In this document: positions 7,033 to 14,048 of the stretch, one piece after another
Position numbering within the stretch: position 1 is the stretch's first letter
How the letters are laid out: every line of letters starts with the position of its first letter
Source of the DNA: CBIFVZ01 sp966185765
GTDB lineage: Bacteria; Pseudomonadota; Gammaproteobacteria; Enterobacterales; Enterobacteriaceae
NCBI GenBank assembly: GCA_966185765.1
Contig: CBIFVZ010000068.1
Span: 1-20,294, forward strand
Direction of reading: 5' to 3'
Length of the DNA: 20,294 nt
Notes under the pieces: generated by a model
Seen by the model: the letters and a program-made list of their open reading frames with translations, nothing else
Databases searched by the model: none
Told to the model about the DNA's origin: nothing
Made by a program: the position numbers and the translations under genes

Positions 7033-8271
7033 CTACTGTACCAGCCAGGGCGTGATGAACACGACCAGCTCCCGGCGCTCATTTTCACTGGCCGTATGCC
7101 GGAACAGCCCGCCCAACAGCGGGACTTTACTTAAACCCGGCACCCCATCGCGGCCCGCATGCCCACGCTGCTGGAAGATACCGCCGAGCGCCACGGTTTC
7201 GCCTTCATTCATTTCTATCTGTGTTTCAATTTCTTGCTTATCGATAAGCAATACTTCTCCATCTGCCTGTTGCAGCTTTTGCCCCGGAGCGTTCTGACTA
7301 ATGCGCAGTTTAAGCCGTACCCGCCGCCCCGGCAGAATGGTGGGCATAACCTCCATACCTAACACCGCTTCTTTAAACTGCACGCTGGCGCTCGAACTGT
7401 CGGTAGACGATGTCTGATAAGGAATTTCGCTGCCCTGTTTAATGCTGGCCTGTTGGCGGTGCGCCGCCAGCAGGCGCGGGCTGGCAATAAACGCAAGCTG
7501 CTGCTTGCGCTCAAGCGCTGACAGCTCAAGCTCCAGTTGACGCCCGTTAATCCGGCCAACGTTAAAACCGACAAAACTTCCCGGCTGCGTCACGGCCAGA
7601 TCAACACCAAATGCGCGCCCGGGTGCGGTATCCTGTGCCGTTGCCTTAGGGCTGCGAAACCACTTTACTCCCAGCTCATGCAGGCTTTGCTGCGTCATAG
7701 TGACGATATGCGCAGCTAACTCCACCTGGCCTGTCGGGCGGTCCATCTCTTTAATCCATGAACGCAGATTCGCAAGCGCTGCCCGGGTGTCATCCACTAT
7801 CAGGCGATTAGTACGCGCGTCCACTGTCACGCTGCCGCCAGAGCTAAGTAAACGCTCACCCACATTTTTTATCGCACTCGCCAGCTCCGCCGCATCCGCG
7901 TGACTGAGCGCAAAGACCTCACGCTGGGTCGGCGGGCGCTTACTTTTCTGTGCAGACGTCGTTGCCACCTGCACTTCCCGTGCGCCCGCAGGCCAGACGC
8001 TCAATACCTCACCACGCTTTTCAAAACGTAATCCTGCTGCATTAATCACCGTTTCAAACGCCTGCTTCCAGGGTACAGCAGCAAAATTCAGAGAAAGTTT
8101 ACCTTCCACACCAGGTGCCACGACCAGGCTGAAACGCTGATTTTCCGCCAGTGTTTGCAGAATTTGTACCACTGGCACATCGTCCATCAAAAGCGTCACC
8201 TTGCCTGAGTCCTTCGCCATCACCAGCGTCGGCCCGAATAACGTTGCCACAAGCAGCATTGCCTTTGTCAT
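7033..8271 (-). CDS. hofQ: Secretin HofQ (PilQ/ComE-like outer-membrane pore)
   Basis: Outer-membrane secretin of a type IV pilus-like machine; homologues include PilQ and Haemophilus ComE, and E. coli HofQ has been linked to use of DNA as a nutrient. I chose the ATG that gives 412 residues, equal to E. coli HofQ. It has a GAGG Shine-Dalgarno 5 nt upstream, and the protein then begins with a signal peptide (about 1-19, MTKAMLLVATLFGPTLVMA). An N-terminal secretin/TonB short domain follows (about 23-90, VTLLMDDVPVVQILQTLAE), then an N1-type domain with VDARTNRLIVDD. The C-terminal secretin domain holds the QGSEIPYQTSS region, ALGGIFQQRG, and RELVVFITPWLVQ at the end. It is the last hof gene, 7 nt after hofP. 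Confidence 0.93.
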   Translation of the reverse strand: MTKAMLLVATLFGPTLVMAKDSGKVTLLMDDVPVVQILQTLAENQRFSLVVAPGVEGKLSLNFAAVPWKQAFETVINAAGLRFEKRGEVLSVWPAGAREVQVATTSAQKSKRPPTQREVFALSHADAAELASAIKNVGERLLSSGGSVTVDARTNRLIVDDTRAALANLRSWIKEMDRPTGQVELAAHIVTMTQQSLHELGVKWFRSPKATAQDTAPGRAFGVDLAVTQPGSFVGFNVGRINGRQLELELSALERKQQLAFIASPRLLAAHRQQASIKQGSEIPYQTSSTDSSSASVQFKEAVLGMEVMPTILPGRRVRLKLRISQNAPGQKLQQADGEVLLIDKQEIETQIEMNEGETVALGGIFQQRGHAGRDGVPGLSKVPLLGGLFRHTASENERRELVVFITPWLVQ

Positions 8272-8278
8272 GAATACC

Positions 8279-8578
8279 TCATTTTTCTGGCCTCTGGATC
8301 CTGACTGCCGCACACGCGTTTTGCGACTGCATCAGCACATTTTCATGGGTGATGTCAGCAACCTGCCAACCTGGCAACGGCTCGGTGCCGGTCTGTAGTC
8401 TTACCCAGCCTTCAGGCGTTCTGACCAGCGCCTGCGCAGTTTTTCCTGCTGTTTGAGTAAGACCGCGCAGCACCCAGCCCTCAAACGAACGGGCACAGGG
8501 GTCCGGAAGTGGAATAAACGGGTTACGCGCGCCCTGGCAGGGCATGGCGATAGACAACATCAGTAGCCAGGCTCTCAT
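8279..8578 (-). CDS. hofP: HofP, PilP-like periplasmic pilus-assembly protein
   Basis: Small protein of 99 residues with an N-terminal signal peptide (about 1-16, MRAWLLMLSIAMPCQG) followed by NPFIPLPDP, a proline-rich segment typical of the HofP/PilP position. The C-terminal half has the compact beta pattern (GWVRLQTGTEPLPGWQVADIT) expected of the PilP domain that docks to the secretin. It is clearly shorter than the E. coli protein as I recall it (about 134 residues), but the reading frame is open and its ATG overlaps the hofO stop as ATGA. The call rests largely on operon position between hofO and hofQ, because sequence similarity is low. Confidence 0.75.
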   Translation of the reverse strand: MRAWLLMLSIAMPCQGARNPFIPLPDPCARSFEGWVLRGLTQTAGKTAQALVRTPEGWVRLQTGTEPLPGWQVADITHENVLMQSQNACAAVRIQRPEK

Positions 8579-9033
8579 TTCACGTCTCCAAGTCGCAGCG
8601 TGAGAGTAAGCACCTGCTCCTGCATTTGCAGCATAATGCTCTCAGGCTTAATGTGCTGCTCTCCCAGCAGCGTGAACAGCAACGGTAGTTGTAACCAGTT
8701 CACCTCCAGAACCAGTTCTGAATACGGCGAACCTGGCTGCCAATTCACAAGCGTACTCTGGCTCTCGCGACTCAACGTCAATGCGGAGAAAGGCCGCATC
8801 GGCGGCGCGGCGACGAAGGCGGTATCAGCTGTTGCACGTTGTCTGAGGTACTGATAATGCTGGCGTGTTTGCGCCTGAAGCAGGCGTTGATGTTCCTGAA
8901 ACTGCCTGTCAACAGGCCAGCATTTATCTGCCAGCGTGCTTAACACAGCGTACATCAGTGCCACAACGCCAGGCGTGCTCAGAAACCGCCAACACCAGTG
9001 TGCTGTCAACCAGCGTTCAGGGAGTGTCGACAT
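8575..9033 (-). CDS. hofO: HofO, PilO-like inner-membrane pilus-assembly protein
   Basis: Predicted bitopic inner-membrane protein of 152 residues. It has a hydrophobic segment near the N-terminus (about 15-32, FLSTPGVVALMYAVLS), then a coiled-coil-prone stretch (DRQFQEHQRLLQAQTRQHYQYLRQ) and a small C-terminal domain (residues 105-152). This layout matches PilO, which pairs with PilN. I chose the second of two close ATGs (9033, not 9039) because a GGGAG Shine-Dalgarno lies 6 nt before it; the frame stays open farther upstream. It overlaps hofN by 17 nt and hofP by 4 nt. Similarity to E. coli HofO is weak, so the call is mainly by context and topology. Confidence 0.78.
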   Translation of the reverse strand: MSTLPERWLTAHWCWRFLSTPGVVALMYAVLSTLADKCWPVDRQFQEHQRLLQAQTRQHYQYLRQRATADTAFVAAPPMRPFSALTLSRESQSTLVNWQPGSPYSELVLEVNWLQLPLLFTLLGEQHIKPESIMLQMQEQVLTLTLRLGDVK

Positions 9034-9565
9034 GTACATCTCCCATGCTGAACACCAGGCTAAAACGCCACTCACCGCTGCGCTCACGCCTTATCGCCCC
9101 CTCATCACTCAGCCGCAGCCCGGCTGACGATGGGTGAGTCTGCAGCGCAAACACGCCTGCTTCATCGCGAGACAGCCCGTCTACACGCAGCGCATCGTTA
9201 TGCATTTCTACCGTGCTAAGCCACGCCTGAGGCGGCAACATCTGCGTAAGCGCCAACAGCGCATTGCTCCAGCGCTGGGTTTTCGCCTGTCGCTCCTGTA
9301 TCTGGCGTGCGCCTTGCCGCTGGCTTGCAAGCAGCTGTTCCTGCTCACGCGCGCTGGCCACTAACTGTTCGACCTTATGCAGAATATCGCGCTCGTTATT
9401 CAATAACAGGCGCTGGTGCTGCGCTTGCTGCACGTTTGCCACGCTGCGCCAGACAACAATAAAAAGCACAATACAGCTCGCCCCACCCAGCGCGATAAGC
9501 CACAAGCGCAGGCGGGATGCCAGGCGCTGCTCGCGCCATGCCAGTAAATTCACCAACGTATTCAC
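9017..9565 (-). CDS. hofN: HofN, PilN-like pilus-assembly protein
   Basis: A 182-residue bitopic membrane protein. A short N-terminal cytoplasmic stretch starts MNTLVNLLAWREQR, resembling the PilN motif (INLLPWR) that binds PilM. One transmembrane helix follows (about 22-40, LWLIALGGASCIVLFIVVW), then a long coiled coil rich in Gln, Arg and Glu (about 45-98). The C-terminal fold contains AWLSTVEMHNDALRVDGLS. E. coli HofN has 179 residues and the same arrangement. It overlaps hofM by 4 nt at its start, which suggests coupled translation of the PilM- and PilN-like partners. Confidence 0.87.
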   Translation of the reverse strand: MNTLVNLLAWREQRLASRLRLWLIALGGASCIVLFIVVWRSVANVQQAQHQRLLLNNERDILHKVEQLVASAREQEQLLASQRQGARQIQERQAKTQRWSNALLALTQMLPPQAWLSTVEMHNDALRVDGLSRDEAGVFALQTHPSSAGLRLSDEGAIRRERSGEWRFSLVFSMGDVHVDTP

Positions 9566-10350
9566 TGGCGCACCCTTGCCAACGCCAGAGCGAGCGCCAC
9601 TGCGTAGTGGTCCCCCTTCTCAGGCAACGGCGGTTGCAGACGTACAAGGGTGCGCCAGGGGTCAAAATACGCAACGCCATTTCCGGCAAGCGCCTGATGA
9701 CAGGTGACAACCTCAGCCATTGATACAGCAATATGCTGGCAAAGCGCTGAGGCCGTTGCGACCTGCGCCGTGCCCACACTGCCCCAGCACGTTGCGCTGG
9801 CCCACAGCCAGTACTCGCCAGACTGATGAATAACCGTGCTGTATCCCTCTGCGGTAATAAATGGAATCAAGCTTTGCAGTGCGCTGGCGTCTGGCGCGAG
9901 GGCTGTAGGGATAAGGCGTATCTGTTGAAGCGCCATTCGCATCGCCTCAACCTCTTCTCGCCGTGCGGCGGTCACGGCATAGTCTCCTGCGGGCTGAGTA
10001 CAATAATCCAGACTCAGTTCAGCAGCGTTCATATGTAGCGGTCGGCTCAGACTGGAGGCGAGATACATCGCACGTTGGGCCTCATTCAGCGCGCCCGGTT
10101 CTGCCATAACCGCTTTCTGGAGTGTGCGTGAACCAGGAAACGATACCCGTAATTGCGCCCCCAGCGGCAGCTGGCGGTGCCAGTCGGCCAGGGTCTCTGG
10201 CAGCACGTTCTTCCCGGCAGAGGCTGTTTTTAAATGAGGGAAATCCCACCAGCGCTGCAGACACCAGCCGTGCCTGCCCCGGGAAAGGGCGACGGCGCGC
10301 GCGCCATCACATTGAATATCAAGGCCTATTTGCCAGCTTTTAAATATCAT
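9562..10350 (-). CDS. hofM: HofM, PilM-like cytoplasmic pilus-assembly ATPase-fold protein
   Basis: Predicted PilM-type protein (actin-like fold, cytoplasmic face) that would bind the N-terminus of HofN. I chose the ATG giving 262 residues (MIFKSWQIGLDIQ), because it aligns with the 259-residue E. coli HofM start and has GGGAG 9 nt upstream. An in-frame ATG seven codons earlier lacks a good ribosome site. Shared features are QRWW (about residues 32-35), FPGSRTLQ, TPDASALQ-like APDASALQSLIPF, and the C-terminal FDPW..VRLQPPLP followed by an Ala/Leu-rich helix. It is first in the five-gene hof operon and divergent from mrcA. In Haemophilus the equivalent com operon is under CRP/Sxy control; I see no TGCGA-N6-TCGCA site here. 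Confidence 0.88.
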   Translation of the reverse strand: MIFKSWQIGLDIQCDGARAVALSRGRHGWCLQRWWDFPHLKTASAGKNVLPETLADWHRQLPLGAQLRVSFPGSRTLQKAVMAEPGALNEAQRAMYLASSLSRPLHMNAAELSLDYCTQPAGDYAVTAARREEVEAMRMALQQIRLIPTALAPDASALQSLIPFITAEGYSTVIHQSGEYWLWASATCWGSVGTAQVATASALCQHIAVSMAEVVTCHQALAGNGVAYFDPWRTLVRLQPPLPEKGDHYAVALALALARVRQ

Positions 10351-10468
10351 ACGCGGCTTCTCCCTGTTCATCGTGATGAAAATGACATATCAAAGCGTCT
10401 GGCTTGCCTTTATACTACCGCCCGCTTGTTTATAAACTGCCCAGCTGAAACTAAATGGGAAATTCCGA
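10351..10468. promoter_or_regulatory. Divergent hofM / mrcA control region
   Basis: This 118-nt gap holds the starts of both divergent units. A TATACT hexamer at 10411-10416 is a candidate -10 for mrcA, 53 nt before its GTG; the -35 at 17-nt spacing (TATCAA) is poor. A TATAAA lies at 10431-10436. For hofM no box pair is convincing. No CRP-S (TGCGA-N6-TCGCA) palindrome is present. Confidence 0.4.
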
Positions 10469-13018
10469 GTGAAGTTCGTAAAGTATTTATTAATCCTTAC
10501 AGTGTGTTGCATTCTGCTGGGAGCAGGGTCGATATACGGCTTGTACAAATACGTAGAGCCACAATTGCCGGATGTCGCCACGATCAAAGAGGTTCAGCTG
10601 CAGATCCCCATGCAGGTCTACAGCGCTGACGGAGAGCTTATCGACCAGTTTGGTGAGAAGCGCCGTATTCCACTGAAACTCAGCGACATTCCACCGCAAA
10701 TGGTCAGAGCGTTTATCGCTACCGAAGACAGCCGCTTTTACGAGCATCACGGCGTCGATCCGGTCGGAATTTTCCGCGCGGCCAGCGTGGCAATGTTCTC
10801 CGGCCACGCCTCGCAGGGTGCGAGCACCATTACCCAACAGCTGGCGCGTAACTTCTACCTCAGCCCGGAACGCACGCTGCTGCGTAAAATTAAAGAGGTG
10901 TTCCTGGCTATCCGTATTGAGCAGCTGCTGAATAAAGATGAAATCCTCGAGCTGTACCTCAACAAAATTTATCTTGGCTACCGCGCCTACGGTGTGGGTG
11001 CTGCGGCACAGGTTTATTTCGGCAAAACGGTAAACCAGCTCACATTGAGCGAAATGGCGATGATTGCCGGGTTACCGAAAGCGCCATCGACCTTTAACCC
11101 CATTTACTCACTCGACAGAGCCACTTCCCGACGCAATGTGGTGCTGTCACGTATGCTTGGCGAAGGTTACATCAGCCAGCAGGAATTCAATCAGGCACGC
11201 AGCCAGCAACTGGTTGCGAGCTATCACGGGCCAAAAATTGCCTTCTCCGCGCCGTATATCGCCGAAATGGTGCGCCAGGAAATGGTGAAACGCTACGGTG
11301 AGGACGCCTACAACGACGGCTACCGGGTTTACACCACTATCACCCGCAAGGTTCAGCAGGCCGGGCAGAAAGCGCTGCGTGATAACGTGATTGCCTACGA
11401 CATGCGACACGGCTATCGCGGCCCGTCAAAGCAGCTGTGGAAAGTGGGTGAAACACCCTGGACACACAAGAAAATCCTCACCGAGCTGAAAGCATTACCT
11501 ACCTATGGGCCGATGCTGCCTGCGGTGGTGACGCGCGCAACACCCACTGCGGCCCAGGTTACGCTCGCAGACGGCAGCGCCGTTGAGCTGACAATGGACG
11601 GCATGCGCTGGGCGCGCCCGTGGCGCTCAGATACCCAGCAGGGTGCGACACCGCGCAAAGTCACCGACGTTGTGCAGGCCGGCCAGCAAATCTGGGTGCG
11701 ACAGGAAGACGAGCGTTGGTGGTTAGGTCAGGTGCCTGACGTCAACTCCGCACTGGTTTCCATCAATCCGCACGACGGCGCGGTCATGGCCCTGGTCGGT
11801 GGCTTTGACTTTAACCAGAGCAAATTCAACCGCGCCACCCAGGCGCTGCGCCAGGTCGGCTCCAACATCAAGCCATTCCTGTATACCGCCGCGATGGATA
11901 AAGGCATGACGCTTGCCAGTATCATTAACGATGTGCCGATCTCCCGCTGGGACGTCGGCTCAGGCTCTGACTGGCGTCCCAAGAACTCCCCGCCGCAGTA
12001 TGCCGGTCCTATCCGTCTGCGTCAGGGGCTTGGTCAATCCAAAAACGTGGTCATGGTGCGCGCCATGCGCGCGATGGGCGTAGATTATGCGGCTGAATAC
12101 CTTCAGCGCTTTGGTTTCCCGGCACAGAATATTGTGCGTACTGAATCACTGGCGCTGGGTTCAGCTTCTTTTACACCGCTCCAGGTCGCGCGCGGCTATG
12201 CGGTGATGTCTAACGGCGGCTTCCTGGTAGACCCCTATTTCATTACCCGCATTGTGAATGTGCAGGGACAAACGGTGTTTGAAGCGCAGCCTAAAGTGGC
12301 CTGCCCGCAGTGCAACATACCGGTGATTTATGGCGACACGCAAAAGTCAGTTATTGAAGCCCAGGATGTAGAAGACATCGCAACATCGCAGGCCCGCCAG
12401 AACCAGGCGTTGCCGCAGCCGCAGTTGCAACAGGCCAACCAGGCGCTGGTGGCACAAACCAACGCGCCGGGTTATGCACCGCACGTCATCAATACGCCGC
12501 TGGCGTTTTTGATTAAGAGTGCGCTTAATACCAATATTTACGGCGAGCCAGGCTGGCAAGGCACGGGCTGGCGCGCCGCGCGTGACCTAAAACGTCGTGA
12601 TATTGGCGGTAAAACCGGCACCACCAACAGCTCAAAAGACGCCTGGTTCTCAGGTTACGGACCGGGGGTTGTGACGTCAGTGTGGATTGGGTTTGACGAC
12701 CACCGCCGCAATCTCGGGCGCACCAGTGCTTCAGGTGCTATCCGCGACCAGATTTCCGGCTACGAAGGTGGGGCGAAGACAGCGCAACCCGCATGGGACG
12801 CTTACATGAAGATGGTGCTGGAAGGCGTACCGGAAGAGCCGCTCACGCCGCCGCCAGGCGTGGTTACCATGAAGATAGACCGTTACTCCGGTCAACTCTC
12901 CGGTGGTGAAAACAGCCGCGACGAATACTTCGTTGAAGGCACCCAGCCGACCCGTCAGGCGGTGAGTGATGTTGGCACCACCATCTACGACAACGGTGAA
13001 GCCCAGGAATTATTCTGA
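10469..13018 (+). CDS. mrcA: Penicillin-binding protein 1A (bifunctional peptidoglycan synthase)
   Basis: Class A PBP, anchored in the inner membrane, that polymerises glycan strands and cross-links peptides. The 849-residue product is highly similar to E. coli PBP1a (850). There is one N-terminal transmembrane helix (about 6-26), then a GT51 transglycosylase domain with catalytic Glu86 in ATEDSRFYEHHG and the QGASTITQQLARN motif. An OB-like insert follows, then the transpeptidase domain with the nucleophile Ser465 in SNIKPF, SKN at 524-526 and KTGTT at 715-719. The start is GTG, as judged by alignment to the family N-terminus (MKFVKYLLIL), with TGGGA upstream as ribosome site. It is transcribed alone and ends at a bidirectional terminator shared with nudE. 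Confidence 0.98.
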   Translation: MKFVKYLLILTVCCILLGAGSIYGLYKYVEPQLPDVATIKEVQLQIPMQVYSADGELIDQFGEKRRIPLKLSDIPPQMVRAFIATEDSRFYEHHGVDPVGIFRAASVAMFSGHASQGASTITQQLARNFYLSPERTLLRKIKEVFLAIRIEQLLNKDEILELYLNKIYLGYRAYGVGAAAQVYFGKTVNQLTLSEMAMIAGLPKAPSTFNPIYSLDRATSRRNVVLSRMLGEGYISQQEFNQARSQQLVASYHGPKIAFSAPYIAEMVRQEMVKRYGEDAYNDGYRVYTTITRKVQQAGQKALRDNVIAYDMRHGYRGPSKQLWKVGETPWTHKKILTELKALPTYGPMLPAVVTRATPTAAQVTLADGSAVELTMDGMRWARPWRSDTQQGATPRKVTDVVQAGQQIWVRQEDERWWLGQVPDVNSALVSINPHDGAVMALVGGFDFNQSKFNRATQALRQVGSNIKPFLYTAAMDKGMTLASIINDVPISRWDVGSGSDWRPKNSPPQYAGPIRLRQGLGQSKNVVMVRAMRAMGVDYAAEYLQRFGFPAQNIVRTESLALGSASFTPLQVARGYAVMSNGGFLVDPYFITRIVNVQGQTVFEAQPKVACPQCNIPVIYGDTQKSVIEAQDVEDIATSQARQNQALPQPQLQQANQALVAQTNAPGYAPHVINTPLAFLIKSALNTNIYGEPGWQGTGWRAARDLKRRDIGGKTGTTNSSKDAWFSGYGPGVVTSVWIGFDDHRRNLGRTSASGAIRDQISGYEGGAKTAQPAWDAYMKMVLEGVPEEPLTPPPGVVTMKIDRYSGQLSGGENSRDEYFVEGTQPTRQAVSDVGTTIYDNGEAQELF

Positions 13019-13022
13019 CAGA

Positions 13023-13047
13023 AAAACGCCCCGAACAGGGGCGTTTT
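13023..13047. terminator. Bidirectional terminator between mrcA and nudE
   Basis: A perfect 10-bp stem, AAAACGCCCC / GGGGCGTTTT (13023-13032 and 13038-13047), has a 5-nt loop GAACA. The T-run on the plus strand ends mrcA, and the mirrored T-run (complement of 13022-13026) ends nudE. It starts 5 nt after the mrcA stop, and the nudE stop is at 13075. Confidence 0.92.
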
Positions 13048-13074
13048 GTTAATCCTTGATGGGCAAGATGCGGG

Positions 13075-13632
13075 TCAGAGCCGCCCCTGCGTTTTCAGCC
13101 ACTCACGCACCAGAAATAGCGCAGTGATGTTACGCGCTTCGCTGAAGTCTGGCTCATCAAGCAGACCAGGCAAATTATTCAACGGCCAGCGCACCTGCAC
13201 CAGCTCCTCCGGCTCATCACCTTCAAGCGACTCCGGGTAAAGATCTTCTGCCACCACAATATTCATCTGGCTCGAAAAGTACGATGGCGCCATGCCGACT
13301 TTTTTGAGAAAGGTGAGCTTTCTCGCCCCGAAACCCACTTCTTCTTTAAGCTCTCGGTTGGCTGCCTCATTCACCGTTTCACCGGGATCGATAAGGCCTT
13401 TTGGGAAACCCAACTCGTAACTTTCGGTGCCAACAGCGTACTCACGTATCAGGATGAGGTGATCATCCACCACCGGCACAATCATCACGGCCTCACGCCC
13501 GGTTGGACGCATGCGTTCATACACGCGCCGTTCGCCGTTGCTGAACACCAGATCCACCGCTTCAACGTTAAAGAGACGAGAACGGGCGACCGTTTCAACA
13601 TGAAGAATTTTCGGTTTTGGTAGTTTACGCAT
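13075..13632 (-). CDS. nudE: ADP-compounds Nudix hydrolase NudE
   Basis: Nudix enzyme that hydrolyses ADP-linked metabolites such as Ap3A, ADP-ribose and NADH. The canonical Nudix box is present (GLIDPGETVNEAANRELKEEVGF, split here as GLIDPGETVNEAAN and RELKEEVGFG), giving GX5EX7REUXEEXGU. I chose the ATG at 13632, giving 185 residues that start MRKLPKPKILHVETVARS, because E. coli NudE (186 residues) aligns from there; an open extension to 13701 looks spurious. The Shine-Dalgarno is weak. C-terminal segments (SYFSSQMNIVVAEDLYPESLEGDEPEE, LFLVREWLK) match the family closely. It is convergent with mrcA and divergent from igaA. Confidence 0.95.
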   Translation of the reverse strand: MRKLPKPKILHVETVARSRLFNVEAVDLVFSNGERRVYERMRPTGREAVMIVPVVDDHLILIREYAVGTESYELGFPKGLIDPGETVNEAANRELKEEVGFGARKLTFLKKVGMAPSYFSSQMNIVVAEDLYPESLEGDEPEELVQVRWPLNNLPGLLDEPDFSEARNITALFLVREWLKTQGRL

Positions 13633-13701
13633 CGCGGCAAATTCTGTTAATGAGATATTAATGGCTATTGTGCTGTATGGTGCACACTTTGGGCAATGCA
13701 A

Positions 13702-14048
13702 TTGTTTCGTTCACATTCCAGCCCCCTTTAGGTCCACCGGGCATTATGTAAGGTTATGAAGGCACGCCAGCGGGATTGAGATTTTGCTTATATTTCATCG
13801 CCAGCGCCTTTGGTATGATAGTAATACCTCTGGTCTGCCAAAAATTATTCGCCTTGTTGCTTACAGAGGGGCAGCGGAGCCAGCACGGAAGCTTAGGTCA
13901 GTCTGCCTTGAGTCGTCATATCGACGGTGACCAGAACTGCAGGGGTATATCGAGCTGTGCGCCATACCTGCCAGAATCCACTATCACGCCGAAATTTTGC
14001 GAAGGGTTGCTAATTTGCTGCGCTTGAAAAAGAAGATGATGGTTTGAC
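13702..14048. other. Long nudE-igaA intergenic / igaA leader region
   Basis: This 347-nt stretch has no gene I can support; the divergent nudE start lies 69 nt farther left at 13632. A TATGAT hexamer at about 13813-13818 is a possible -10 for igaA, with no good -35. If used, igaA would have an unusually long leader of about 220 nt. An 83-codon open frame inside it starts with TTG and has no family resemblance. The leader could hold post-transcriptional control; no riboswitch is recognisable. Confidence 0.4.

Noticed and set aside
10351..10468. CRP-S (Sxy-dependent) site for the hof operon
   Set aside because: I looked for TGCGA-N6-TCGCA on both strands and found none; the partial palindromes present are too weak.
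13633..13701. N-terminal extension of NudE to an upstream ATG
   Set aside because: The family N-terminus starts at 13632; the extra 23 residues have no counterpart in E. coli NudE.
13776..14027. An 83-codon open frame upstream of igaA, in the same frame
   Set aside because: It begins with TTG, has no visible ribosome site, its composition is unlike neighbouring proteins and it resembles no family I know. Treated as leader DNA.
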